Positions 22,071 through 33,612 are shown, counted from the stretch's first letter. The stretch: 64,000 nucleotides of DNA from Rhynchopus sp. YZ270_cl-10 (GCA_964035575.1 OZ037845.1:1116001-1180000), one strand, 5' to 3'. The notes: generated by a model from the letters alone, not told the origin. Numbers and translations: made by a program.

Positions 22071-23827
22071 AGTACAATGCCTTCAATGTGTGCATTGACC
22101 TACCTCGAGTAGGCCATTGCCCATACAACAGGTGCGGTTTCCATAGTATATTTTTTTTTTGACATTTGCTCGACAAAAAGTTGTTCGCAACAACACAACT
22201 CAAAAAAAAAGGTGACAAACAATTTTTTTTTTTTTTGTGAAGAGGAGGGGTTATTGTGCAAATCATGTTAGTCTGTTGTAGACAGGTTATGGATCATATC
22301 AGAAAACACTTTTTTGAGAGAAGCCGTATCGATTTTTTTTTTGTTCGTCAATTTTTTTTTAAAGGTGACTTTTTAGCGAATGACTTGGTTTATCTTTAAG
22401 AAATTGTGTTTTTTTGTCGGTAATTTGTCAGATATCACACCTCTCTGTCTCCACAGAACGTTATTGCACTTTCAACTTTCCCTTTTCTTTTTGTCGTCTT
22501 TTTTGTGGATGTTGCCCTCTCAGGCTGGTCCACTATTTTCAAGTTTTTTTTTTTTTTTGTGTTTGTATTTCATTATTTCATCTACCTTCCATTCAGTACA
22601 ACAGAACGTATATGAAATAATCAAATAATTTATTTTGTGCGAACCTTAGGAACCCCCCCCCCCTCCCCCAATGCTGCCTATGTGTTTAAATAGTGTAGTG
22701 CTAAAACATAGTTTTCTTTACATTAAAGAAAGATTCCCCTTTTAAAAAACCCCCCTTAACGAAGTTGCGAACCTTTTGAGGCTATGATAAATGCCCCTTT
22801 TTGCACTTCGCAAAATAAAAAAACGACAAATTGATGAGTTGGTGGGAGAGGGGATTTAACAGAAGGCGAACTGATTCGTTTTTCAATAGAAAATGACAAT
22901 AAGCTAAGCACATGAACTAACGATTCTTAAGCTAAAAAAAAGTCAAAGTATCCACCGAATATAGTTACTTCGGCTATTGTCCCGCACAACAAGCGATTTC
23001 CCCCCCTCTTCCAGTTACTCACGTCACACATAGTTATTTCATAGCAAGGAGCAGATCATTTTTTAGAGCAAAAAAAAAACAGCTACCAGCGATGGTTTTT
23101 TTATTATTTGTTCCATCGCAAAAGGGAAAATGGGCATGGAGGAGAGAGAGAGAGAGAGAGGAGGGAAAAGGGTAGTTCTCTGGTTTTGAAAATGAAGAAG
23201 GAAAAAAAAAAAAGCTGGTTTTTTTTTTTTATTTGATTGGTTTCAACAAAGAGAAAGCAAAGTTAAAAATGTTGATAGCTTGTTGATGCATGTATCTCTG
23301 GATAGTAGAAGCCTTCTCTAGGCTTTCACTAAACCCAACAGATTATCAAAAAGAATAAATCATTTTTTTTTAATATTAGGAGGACCTATGGGAACCCAAG
23401 GCTCTGTCGTGACAGATGCGGAGACACAATTCAAGTTCAAATAGTGTTTTTTTTTGTTTGTTTTGTGTCTTTCCCTTCTGCATGATACATACGCGTATTA
23501 TACAAATATGCCCCATGCGTATTACAAAAATGACGTTTTTTTTTTGACCAAAAATACGTCTATTATTAGTAACACGCCTGTTATTTACATAGATTTATGT
23601 AAATGTTATACAGATGGGGGGTTTACCTTTTTTTCTCCCGAGATGTGATCCCAACTCCTTCTTTTTTTTTTTTGCATACTAGAGACAATCATTTACCTCC
23701 TCCACTCCCCCTCTCCACCCCTACCCCACCCTCCTCTCGCGTGGCGAGAATACATCTACAACTTGATTTCACTGCTTGTTGGAAAGCCTGGATCTCAGGG
23801 TGTCTTCCGTTTTAAACCGTTCTTTTT

Positions 23828-23880
23828 CAGTGCCTGCGTCCGCCGATGAACGGTGAGGCGTTTGTACTTTTCAACTTCTC
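23828..23880 (+). repeat. GCGTC hairpin element (family B)
   Basis: CAGTGCCTGCGTC, CGCCG, ATGAA, CGGTG, AGGCGTTTGTACTTTTC, CAACTTCTC; close to the copies at 2228 and 15995. Confidence 0.7.
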
Positions 23881-24197
23881 TTTTCTTCCCCCCCCCCTTT
23901 CCCCTTTTCCGTTGCCAATTTTTTTTTTTTTTTTGCATTTTCTGTCTGCATTTTTTCTCTTTTTCAGGTGACTCACGTATGATGAGGCTCAACACTGAGA
24001 GACTTACAAGCCTTCAGGGGGCTTTTAATTCTCTCTTTTTTTTAACACTCCAGTGACCCCAGGTGGTGGGGGTTCGATTTCGATAGCACACACTTGACGA
24101 CATTTGTGATGACATGACAAGCAGTTATTGGTACCCCAGAAATCCAAAATACCAAGTACGCAACAACTACGCACTAAGTACGCAAGAAGTACGTATA

Positions 24198-24304
24198 CAG
24201 TGGTTAAAGAAAGTTTACGCCTAAACTAATGGCGGAATTGAAATCGATGGCGGAAATTACTTTAGGCGGGCACTTTTCTTAGGCGGAACTTTCTTTAACC
24301 ACTG
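24198..24304. mobile_element. Mariner/Tc1-like MITE, 107 bp
   Basis: Terminal inverted repeats CAGTGGTTAAAGAAAGTT and AACTTTCTTTAACCACTG are flanked by TA on each side (24196-24197, 24305-24306). CAGTG ends with TA duplication are typical of Tc1/mariner non-autonomous elements. The core carries GGCGGAA repeats and no coding capacity. Confidence 0.8.
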
Positions 24305-26033
24305 TATAGGGGATTCCTGCATTTGTTTTTCTTGTGGACAACAATTCTTGTGCGCAAGAAGTACGCAATATGGGGTCGTCAGGAGCACCAGTTATCTTTA
24401 AATTTTTTGTGCTTGTCATATCATGAGTAGTGTCGTCTGGCATGGGGAGATGGTGTCTGTGTCCCCAAAGGCGTACTATCGATATCACATTTTTTTCTTT
24501 TTTATGTGTCTGTGTGCAGCGAGAGAGGGCGCAATTCACTCAAAAAAAAAAAAAATTCTCTCTTTTTTTTTTACCCTACCCTCCCCTACCCTCCCCCATC
24601 TTTCCTGTTCTCTCCCTTTCCCTTTCCCCACACTCCAATCGCATACCGTTACCGCTAGGCAAGACCACACCCCTGAGGGTAAAGAAGAGAATTTAGAGAA
24701 CTGGAGTGTTCCCGTTCTCGTCCCTCCCCTCTCTTTTCGTATCCCCTCCGAACGCTGTGTGTATACACCTTTCCAAAATTAAACACAGTACTCAAAATAC
24801 GGCAGATTTTGGGGGTTTTTTGAAGTAAAATTGGCCCCTTTTTTGTTTTTTTTTTTTTCGATTCATGCTCTGTAAACCTCTACACGCTTTTACGGCAGGT
24901 AACCGGTTTGAGGTGATCCTCGACCTTTTTTTTTTTTGGATGCCGAACACATATTTGGAGTACTGTAAAATAATTGTTGGTGCATCTATAGAGGTGTTCT
25001 GCAGTTCCCCCTTTTTTGATTGTGATGAAGGTGGAGGAAAGCTTATGAGACGAACCTCAGCCTCCCGTGCTTTCTAGGTCTTAGCGTTTCAAGTCAAATT
25101 TTTTTTTTTTTGAACGGTGAGGCGTTTGTACTATCAACTTCTCTTTTTTTTAAATAAAAAGACGTATTGGTTTGGTGATCCATATTCCAAAATATTCACC
25201 TGCCTAGGTTCACATCCTGAGATGTGAACCACGGCACCAACCGGACAAATTCCGGATTTACTCTTAGTAGCACAGAACGAGAAGCACGCTACCTCAGCAG
25301 CGCAAAAGTGACGAGTGAATGTCATTTTTTTTTTTTTAATCTGAAAGATAGTGTTACCGAAATCCTGTCAGGGACCTGTCAATATAGGGGGTGTCATTTT
25401 GTAATTTCCACCTGATTTTTACTGGGTACTGGGTACTGGCAAAAGTGTTAAGGAATTGTAAAGCGGACCCCCCCCTTTGTGTCAGGGATCTGTCAATATC
25501 GGCACTTTCGGAACACCAAAGAATATATAAAAAAAAACATACACAGAGAGACTGGCGACTGTGCTGAAACTAACGTGGGCAGGTTTTTTTTTTTTGCATC
25601 TAAACGGCAGGCCCATTTCTACACCCCTTTTTTTTTCCCACCCATCCCTTAGTACCATCACCATCACCATTCGCCCCATCAAAAAAAAAGCATAGTTTTG
25701 TTTTTGCAAAAAATTAGACATTTTTGTTTTTTGCTTCTCCACTCTCACTTCGAACATTACTTTGGATAGCAGGGTAGAATTCCTTGTCGACATGCTGACC
25801 ACACCTTGCAAAGACAATAAACTAGCGTGACTGAATGGAGAGGTGCACAAAGTACACAAGAAGTGCGAATCACCCCCCCCCCCTTCAGCCACAATACACG
25901 CTTCTGTTCCTTCTACAACATGACGCCACTGTATCAAAACAAAGTTTACGAAGAAGTCATATCACTCCCATACCCTATTCACAATTCTCCTTCACCACAC
26001 CACCACCACAGATATCCTTTTGCAAACTTCAAG

Positions 26034-28721
26034 ATGGGAGGTAAAACCGCTCCTGACAATGATGATGAGTCTTATGAAGAAGAGGAGGAGGAGGAAGAAG
26101 AGGAGGAGGAGGAGGAGGACGAGGAGGATGAAGAAAACGGAGACGGTACTGCGTCCCCACCGATGTGGGCGTTGCTTGGGGAGGTGCATCACGACCCTCT
26201 GGTGGGGCGGGTGTTGTGTCAATCATACAGGTCGAAGCTCATCATATTGATGTCTCTTGTCATATCTGGGGGAGGGTTTTTGTGTTTGACGACGTACCGG
26301 CCTTTGGTTCACATCTACACACATCACATCTCTCCGGCTCAGGAGTCTGATGCTGCTTTTGAACGCGCTGTAGAATCATCTCATATTCAACTGATTCACG
26401 CGAAGCTCCGCCAAAAACAGTCGCAATTCTGCTTTACATTTCTTGCAGAGGACTATCGAGAGTACGTCTCTTTGAAGGACACTGTGCTCGCATTTTTGTC
26501 GCATAAAAATCTGATGCATGCTGGGAAGGGTGAGCTTACAAAAGGGGAAATGCCGGATTCGCCGAAAAGCAGTGTGTACCTGGAAAAGGCATATGAGGAG
26601 TTTTCTGCGTGGGTGGAGACGGCGGATCGGCATATTGCATCTGCACGCAAGACGAGTACTAGCTCGGTGCAGATTGAAAACCAGAAAGAAAAGATCAGTG
26701 TTTTCTTGGCATCGGGGGAGTTTGAAGCGTTTACCGTGATGAACACTTTGACGCAGGAGATGCTTGAACGCTGCAACGCTTCTACAGAGAACGCTCTAAT
26801 GCAGGACCTAGACAGCATCTCGGCTGAGTCGTTTCACCTCCAAAGCATCTTCTACGATAGTGTAGCGCAGATCCCCATCACGGACCCGGTTGCTATTGCC
26901 GATATTGTTGCCAATCTGAATAAAAAGCGGTCTCTCATCATTGACCTGTGTGTTCGTATTCCAGTAGACTCTGTTGTACGGTTGTTCGGAAAGGGAGACT
27001 TTGCGACCCAAATTGCGTTGTTAATATCGAAGCTGGAGATTCTGGTTCACGTAGCAGGGGATGCAGAGAGGAAGGACGCACTGCTGTCGTCGCTGTGGGG
27101 GCAGGAGGAGTTGTATGACAATGCGCCCATCGCAGATATTGATCGTGCTACGGAATACAACTGGAATGTGTTCAAAACGTTTGCAGAGCGTCCGACAGAC
27201 CATGATAACAGTCTAAACAGAGACCCCTTTCTGTCCTTGCTTCTTGTGGGAGCTGCGGCAGTGCTCATCACAGTGACGTTTCCAAAGTACATTGGGATAG
27301 AGTCCAGCCACTATGCGGTGTGCTGTGGTGCCTTTCTGCTTGTAGCTTTGGTGACGTGTATTGTGCAGACGCACATCTTCCGTGAGACGTTGGAGAATCA
27401 GGACGACCTGCAAAGCCATGTGCAAGAGGAGTTCCACGTCCTTGAGCGCTTCAATTCAGAAGGCATCCATCTCCTGCGCTGCTGGACGCTGTTCGACAAA
27501 CACGTCGCCTTTGGGACCGAAGTCACCCGCATCGAATATGAAAACTGCTTTGAAAAGTTTGCACAGCGCACTTCAGGCAACACATCGCTTTCCGACCTCA
27601 AAACTACACTAAACTTGGAGGCCCTGGCAGAGGTGTCTCGCTTAAGACAACATGTCACTGTCAATGATTATGACATTTTGCGCTCCACAGAAGAGCTTCT
27701 TGAAAGTGTACAGAAGCAACGAGATGCACTGCGCGACACACAACACCGCTTCAAAGCGAATGTCTTTCACTTATTGAACGCTGCACACATGCCGCGTCTC
27801 GAGGAGAAATACGCAGAGGCGTACCCACACAACCCAACACCACACCTGCAGGCAGACCGCGGTGAGATCTTTGCAGGCATGCACAGACTTGCCTCACTTC
27901 GTTCGATGGTTCCTACACTGCTCTTTGCGAGGGGTCTGCTCTTCACGAAGGGTGTTGGGACGGAGGCACACGAGGCCATGAAAAGGGCAGTCATGAATGC
28001 CACCGTTCTGACACCACCTAACGTCGCAAACCCACTTCGCTACGTCTCAGAGTCGAATGTCCAGAACACTGCCCTACCAGGCAACCCTGCGATCTGGGAG
28101 CACGTCAGTGCAACCACCGGGAGGCAAGGGGAAACCACGATACGCCTCCTTCAACAACACCACCGCAGTTTGTCCGAACGGACTGCACTCCTCTTTGAAA
28201 AAGTGGCTAACGTAGGTGGCGGGTTGGGTAGTGTTGGTGGTGTAAACCTTTCCGAGACATTGCGTAGCTTTGCAGCGTCAGAACGCCTTCTCGCTGAACG
28301 CCAGGAAGAATGGTGGAAGGAGCTTTCTGAAATTGTCAAGAAAAGCGAACGACTTATGACCAGCACCCCCACCCTGCGCACAGTACAGGCAGCTCGCAAC
28401 AGCCTTGTACCACAGGAACTGGATTTGCAGAAATTACATGCATACATTATAGAGGTGAACCAACATATGCGTTTAAAACGAAAGTCCATCCTCAACCGTT
28501 TCAAGGACACTACGTGGGTTGCCTTTGTTAGCTTTATTGTTTCGACGTTGATATGGGTGTTCATTTACCATTGTGCCTTTTCAGACTATGTGCACTGCCT
28601 CCAAGCGCACATCTGTCCTGACTTTTCATTTGATTCATGTGGCATCCTCGTCGACGCAAGCAAACCCGAATGCGATCTAGAACTCAGCACAGACGATCGA
28701 AACCCTCTATTGAGACGATAA
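26034..28721 (+). CDS. Unrecognised four-span membrane protein
   Basis: The frame is open from 25827, but the ATG at 26034 is chosen because it follows CAG (26009-26011) by 22 nt and has the AAGATGG context seen elsewhere here; this gives 895 residues. A long Glu/Asp run (about residues 11-34) precedes membrane segments at about 69-88, 400-417, 427-449 and 829-850. Two large loops of about 310 and 380 residues are helical, with possible coiled-coil stretches. The end (DDRNPLLRR) carries an acidic-dileucine-like pattern. No enzyme motif is visible and I recognise no family. Both large loops should lie on the same side, giving an architecture of two domains held by a central hairpin. Confidence 0.82.
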   Translation: MGGKTAPDNDDESYEEEEEEEEEEEEEEDEEDEENGDGTASPPMWALLGEVHHDPLVGRVLCQSYRSKLIILMSLVISGGGFLCLTTYRPLVHIYTHHISPAQESDAAFERAVESSHIQLIHAKLRQKQSQFCFTFLAEDYREYVSLKDTVLAFLSHKNLMHAGKGELTKGEMPDSPKSSVYLEKAYEEFSAWVETADRHIASARKTSTSSVQIENQKEKISVFLASGEFEAFTVMNTLTQEMLERCNASTENALMQDLDSISAESFHLQSIFYDSVAQIPITDPVAIADIVANLNKKRSLIIDLCVRIPVDSVVRLFGKGDFATQIALLISKLEILVHVAGDAERKDALLSSLWGQEELYDNAPIADIDRATEYNWNVFKTFAERPTDHDNSLNRDPFLSLLLVGAAAVLITVTFPKYIGIESSHYAVCCGAFLLVALVTCIVQTHIFRETLENQDDLQSHVQEEFHVLERFNSEGIHLLRCWTLFDKHVAFGTEVTRIEYENCFEKFAQRTSGNTSLSDLKTTLNLEALAEVSRLRQHVTVNDYDILRSTEELLESVQKQRDALRDTQHRFKANVFHLLNAAHMPRLEEKYAEAYPHNPTPHLQADRGEIFAGMHRLASLRSMVPTLLFARGLLFTKGVGTEAHEAMKRAVMNATVLTPPNVANPLRYVSESNVQNTALPGNPAIWEHVSATTGRQGETTIRLLQQHHRSLSERTALLFEKVANVGGGLGSVGGVNLSETLRSFAASERLLAERQEEWWKELSEIVKKSERLMTSTPTLRTVQAARNSLVPQELDLQKLHAYIIEVNQHMRLKRKSILNRFKDTTWVAFVSFIVSTLIWVFIYHCAFSDYVHCLQAHICPDFSFDSCGILVDASKPECDLELSTDDRNPLLRR

Positions 28722-28783
28722 CCCCTAATCAACAGTGACCTTTCCATTCTGTGCGTAAATATTTTTTTTTTTTTAAAGGCGGC

Positions 28784-29447
28784 TCTAGTAAGCATGCTGT
28801 CCTCTAAATCCGGTTTGCGATTTGGGATTTTCTATAAGAAAATTTTATAAGAAAATTTTATTTTTGCAGGTGAAAAAATTTTCGTATGGATATGGGGCAG
28901 TGTCTTTTTGAAATGGGGGCGCCCGGGGGGGTCAAAAGAGTAATGGTAGAAACGTGCACCATGGTTGAACCACGGGAGTTCTCTGGGGAACTGGGTTGCT
29001 GACCGCACCATGAAAGCTGTACCCTAAATTTTTTTTGCCTGCGGCGCCATTTTCCCTTTTTTGCTCCGCAAAAAAGGGTTCGTTGAGTGACTCTGTGGTG
29101 TAAAAAGCTAGATTTTTACACCCCGCTCCAAATTTTTTTTCGCCTGCGGCGCCATTTTATATACAGTTCCCAATGTTCCCTGGTCAGCAGCGCTGGAAAT
29201 ATTATTGGGCAACAAAACAAGCTGACCCCCTTGAAATCTGGATTCCTGGATAAGACACTGGGGTGGGGGAAGAGAAAAATGTGACCACCCGCACTGCGGC
29301 CCTACAACAGCAAAAAGAATATCTCTCCAGTTGTGCGCGAAAAACTTTCGCGCGCAGCGCGAAAATTTTTTTTTCTATAAGAAAATTTTGCGATTTGAAA
29401 AACAGAAAATCCCTGATTTTTCCCCGATTTAAGGACATGCTTGCTAG
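28784..29447. mobile_element. 664-bp element with imperfect terminal inverted repeats
   Basis: Left end CTAGTAAGCATGCTGTCC and right end (complement) CTAGCAAGCATGTCC, both running into TAAATC and GGGATTTTCT. CCTGCGGCGCCATTTT occurs twice inside. CTAGT at both ends may be a duplication or part of the repeat. A fragment of the family is near 9115. No transposase seen. Confidence 0.55.
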
Positions 29448-30445
29448 TAAGTAACTTAAGTAGATGGGGTGGTGAGGTGGGGTGGGCAATTTTGCAGTAT
29501 CTTACACATAAAAAAAAAAAAAAACTGCAACAAAACTGAAGAAAAGACAAATAAAAAAAAAATGGAAAAAGGAGATGTGTGGATTCTCCCTTTTGTGGTT
29601 TACACTGCAAAAATAAAGCAATAAACGAGTTGGAAGGAGTTCATGCAGGCTAATATGGTATAAATGCAATGCACCCACCCCTCTCTTTTGATACTGATCC
29701 CTCATTACCCCCCATCCCACATAACCTTCAACCCTTTCAACAGGTGGGTGGGGAAAGGTACCAACACATTAGGTTGGATAAACCCAGAGCAGTTCAACAA
29801 TGGGGGCGGAGCCACTGGACTTGTTGGAGTATGTTTTTTTTTCATTTTTCAGCCTTTATTTTTCCTGTTGCAAACCAAGACTGGAGGAAGAATTCGGGTT
29901 GTCAAGAACCAGCCGGCCTTTTTTTCTCATATTTTTTTTCCACACCTACCTGCGCTAGGCTCTCTCTAGTAAACGAAACCTTGCCTCGGTACAAGAAGTG
30001 ACGGTCATGACATCAAAGCTTTTTGGCGAAGCCACGGTGCGCAACATTTCAAAATTTGTGACTTAAAATCGCACATTTTTACAGCCCATCTATGGCCTGG
30101 GTAGGGGTAGAGAGCTGTGGGCTACCATTCGTACATTTTGGCTGCACAACAACAATTTCATAACCAACCCCCCTCACAGAAAGTCTCTCGGGAAGCAAGT
30201 GGAAGTGCAAATGCGTCACGAACGAGAATTGAAAGGTGTTTTGCTTGCTTATGACATACACGTGAACATGGTGCTGCAGGGGGTGCAGGAGGTATAGTGT
30301 TCTCCCCCTACCCCCTTTTTGAGGAGGGACCCTAACAGTTTGCTCCATTTCGCTGGCAGTTTGCCCCCATTTTCGTCTTTGTCTTTGCACTGGGCAAAAT
30401 AGTGACACAAAATTAGGGTACGGTTGCTGACGTACCTGTCCAAAC

Positions 30446-30855
30446 TCATGAGAGCCCTTTGGGTTTCTTGTTAGGGTTGCCTACAGGCGGGCCGCGCTCA
30501 CGGTCGGACTCACTGGCCTTCCGCTTTCCAGCAGCACCGGTCTTGAGGTCCTCGCGCACCCACAGCGTCTTCGTTTCCCCCCAGTCCTTGTTCATAGGGA
30601 TCTTTGCCTGCAGAGGCTCCCCCTCGATGCCGTGGCGTACATACACCACATCCAGGTTACCATCGGATGTGCGATGGCTCTATCATCTCCGCGAACGCGC
30701 ACGTTTCCTCCACAAAACCCTGCCACTTCTCTTCCTCTATGTATAGTGCCGAAGTTCTCAGGGTTTCGGGTTTCTTTTTTGCGCTGGAACTCTGCGTTTA
30801 AGAACTGGAGGACTGTGTGGCGCTCTCTCAAGCTCTGTGCCAAATCCGACATGGC
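30446..30855 (-). pseudogene. Decayed minus-strand coding remnant
   Basis: On the minus strand, pieces of protein-like sequence (for example KDWGETKTLWVREDL with a basic end ESDRERG) continue over about 400 bases, but not in one frame, so the remnant is broken in a few places. Codon choice is GC-rich like the real genes. It is the only minus-strand candidate in the window, opposite to all genes, which suits a fragment brought in by a mobile element. Family unknown. Confidence 0.4.
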
Positions 30856-31227
30856 AGTGAAGCGGGTGTCCGACGTGAGGGGGATGGAGCTGGGACCTCC
30901 ATGTTAGCGACAGTTGTGTCGGATTCGCTGCGCGTCGCTGTCCAGAAGCTTCCTAAGCCATTTTTTTTTTACTGTTTTTATCATTTTGTTTTTTTAGACA
31001 TTTTTAAGGTACCTCCCCTCTCTCATGCCACCCGTTCACTCTCTCATATCCTCCACACCCAACAGACGTTCTACCCCGCCAACTCCTCAACACCTACAAC
31101 ACGAAGGCTGGACATGCTATACGTCCGAGGAGACGGTGTGCTTCTCGTAGTGCCCACAGCCGACGCATAACGCTGTAGTTGGAATTTTCCAACGGGGGGG
31201 TTCTGGGGAATGGGGGGGGGGGGGGGG

Positions 31228-32406
31228 TAGGTGGGGGCAAAACCTTCAGGACGGGTGAGGCATTTTGACTTTTTTGGACTTCCGCGCAAAGTACCCACAA
31301 ACCACCCCTCATACCCACCCAGAAATGGGTCAGAAACACCCTGTGACCCGAAAATCCATGCTAAGGGCGACTCAGAATATGAAAAAATGCAAAAAAATAG
31401 TGAAAAAGTGGCCTTTTGACGGTTTTGGCCATGTTGGGTAAAATGGCCATTTTTGGACAAAAAAATCAAAAAAACAGCAAAATTTCGACGTCATGACAGC
31501 TGCTTGGGCACAAACCTACCCCAGGGAGGTCCTGTGAGTCCATTCCGACCTGTTTTGGACACTTTAGGTACTTTTTTTGGCCGTTTTTTGGTGTTTTTAG
31601 GTCAAAAAATACCCTGGACTTTACCCTGGACGTCCCTGGGCCGCGACTTGCGCCCTGCTTTCAGACCCACTCTGGGCCAAAAAATGGGTGAAAACCCCCG
31701 AAAAAGCACTCCGGGAACCCAGATAGTTCCAAATATCCACTAGAAACCCACCCAAACACCTCAAAAACATGCCAGAAAAATATTTTCAAAAACACACTTT
31801 TTTCAAAAAGTTCATCTGGGCAGGTTCCATAATGACTTATTTGAAAAAGTGTGTTTTTAAAAATATTTTTCTGGCATGTTTTTGAGGTGTTTGGGTGGGT
31901 TTCTGGTGGATATTTGGAACTATCTGGGTTCCCGGAGTGCTTTTTCGGGGGTTTTCACCCATTTTTTGGCCCAGAGTGGGTCTGAAAGCAGGGCGCAAGT
32001 CCGGTCCGGGGATAGTCCGGGGATGTTTTTTGACCTAAAAACACCAAAAAACGGCCAAAAAAAGTACCTAAAGTGTCCAAAACAGGTCGGAATAGACTCA
32101 CAGGACCTCCCTGGGGTAGGTTTGTGCCCAAGCAGCTGTCATGACGTCGAAATTTTGCTGTTTTTTTGATTTTTTTGTCCAAAAATGGCCATTTTACCCA
32201 ACATGGCCAAAACCGTCAAAAGGCCACTTTTTCACTATTTTTTTGCATTTTTTCATATTCTGAGTCGCCCTTAGCATGGATTTTCGGGTCACAGGGTGTT
32301 TCTGACCCATTTCTGGGTGGGTATGAGGGGTGGTTTGTACGTACTTTGCGCGGAAGTCCAAAAAAGTCAAAATGCCTCAAAAAAATAGGGGTTTTGCCCC
32401 CACCTA
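31228..32406. mobile_element. 1.18-kb foldback element, nearly perfect arms
   Basis: Arms of about 580 bases (31228-31806 and 31845-32406) are inverted around a spacer near 31825, starting TAGGTGGGGGCAAAACC on the left and ending with its complement. The first 45 bases differ slightly; further in, only a few mismatches are visible. The arms hold GGGTGGGTTTCTGG- and GGCCATTTTTGGAC-type motifs and no transposase. The right arm abuts the terminal repeat of the next element. Near-identity implies recent origin or conversion between arms. Confidence 0.85.
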
Positions 32407-33255
32407 GGCATACTGTGCGGGCGAGTAAAAAAAACTCGCCTACTCGCCAAAAACTCGCCTAAAACTCGCCTATTTTTGGGGGGCGAGTTTTGGCGAGTTT
32501 TTTTTTTTTGGTAGGGATTTTACCTTGGGAAAAGTGTACACACGAAAATATGAGGGAAATTTGAGTTTTGAAGAGAAAATTTTTTTCGTTCCACTTGAAC
32601 AAGACCTCTACAGTTTGCTTTGTAGGCTTCCACAACCAGTACCACCAGTCCAGCTGTAGCTTCTGCGGATCCATGAAGCTTGCACAGATGGGTGCGATGT
32701 AGTCGTGGGGGAGTACCGCCAAGGGGTGGCCTGCAGGGTTGCCATTTACCGGCATGGCGAGGACATTGTTGTATAGCGAGTGTAGCCCCGGCTCATGTCT
32801 TCGTCATCCTCCGGATTGTAGCACGTCTTGTCCCCCGGGATCTATGGCACGCCTGGATCTTCCCCTGGAGCAAATGTTTACATACATGCCTGTCAGCCAC
32901 TGCCGTGACATGGTTGCCTTTAGACGTACAAGTGACACAATTTCAATTTTTTTGTGTGTTTTCGAGTGGCATGTTGTCATCAGTCACCCCCGCCCTCCAT
33001 TTTCACATCCTGGTGCACATTTTCACCCCCAAGGTGCGTATGTGCACCAGGATTTGCACCCAAATTGGGGCGAGTTTAGGCGAGTTTAGGCGAGTTTTTG
33101 GCGAGTTTAGGCGAGTTTTGGCGAGTTTTTGGCGAGTTTTGGCGAGTAATAGGCGAGTAATGGGCGAGTAGGGCGAGTTTTTGGCGAGTTTTTCCTGAAA
33201 ATCAGGAAAACGAAAAACTCGCCTAAAAACGGCTCGCCTGCACAGTATGCCTAGG
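32403..33255. mobile_element. 853-bp TIR element with GGCGAG subterminal arrays
   Basis: Terminal inverted repeats CCTAGGCATACTGTGC and GCACAGTATGCCTAGG are perfect over 16 bases and followed by GGCGAG. Both subterminal regions carry many copies of GGCGAGTTTT in inverted orientation (about 32425-32505 and 33070-33230), as in the transposase-binding arrays of cut-and-paste elements. The interior (about 32520-33060) has protein-like minus-strand fragments (DWWYWLWKPT) but no intact transposase. Superfamily not assigned. Confidence 0.8.
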
Positions 33256-33476
33256 GGGGGGGGGGGGGGGGGATTGGCAGGGCGCCATTATACGTTCCAA
33301 AGTCTGTTTCCTTTTAACACAAAATAGAAAGTGGTCATTCCACCGCTTTTTTTATGTGAGTAACTGTTCCCCCCCCCCTTCCCACATTTTATGATTTTCA
33401 AAAAAACCTGGAGATAATCTAAAGCTTTTGTACGACTGCACTAAAAAATGCGATGACGTAGACCTGGCATTGTTAA

Positions 33477-33520
33477 GGTGACTAAGCGCGAGCTTAGGTT
33501 CATCTCATCAACTTTTGTTT
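33477..33520 (+). repeat. ACGAGAG-type hairpin with GCGA tetraloop
   Basis: GTGA, CTAAGC (33482-33487), loop GCGA, GCTTAG (33492-33497), GTTCATCTCATCAACTTTT. The perfect stem closed by a GNRA-type loop is notable. Lies about 90 nt before the GrpE start. Confidence 0.75.
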
Positions 33521-33612
33521 TATTACCCCATTTAGTAGTAGGTGGAAATTTTCCTTTTTAGAGAATCAACGAAGTACTCCCTTTTCAGGTATCACATAGC
33601 ACACAACATATC

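Larger units (their letters stand above)
18117..26033. other. 7.9-kb gene desert rich in homopolymers
   Basis: No credible coding region: open frames are short and Phe/Ser-rich from T- and C-tracts. Holds hairpin copies, a GA microsatellite (23141-23161), a mariner-like MITE, a TGGTGTG element, a CCACCTGAATTTTG inverted repeat (about 18979-19052), GATTGTCGAYACA fragments (about 20807, 20880, 20930) and three GACCTGTCAATAT fragments (about 21488, 25368, 25487). Confidence 0.75.
28722..33612. other. Transposon-rich spacer
   Basis: Contains an imperfect TIR element, a decayed minus-strand coding remnant, a 1.2-kb foldback and a GGCGAG-rich TIR element. At 30023-30053 a piece (GGCGAAGCCACGG, GCGCAACATTTC) is the complement of sequence inside the hAT-like element at 42437. 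No intact gene. Confidence 0.75.

Noticed and set aside
18117-26033. Many Phe-rich open frames in the gene desert
   Set aside because: They arise from T-tracts, lack start context and have no conserved motif.
31071-32462. Open frames with matching peptides on both strands in the foldback
   Set aside because: The peptides are mirrored only because the arms are inverted copies; no protein family is recognisable.
32459-32755. hAT transposase remnant inside the GGCGAG element
   Set aside because: A short minus-strand piece with DWWYWLWKPT looks protein-like, but no diagnostic transposase motif could be identified.
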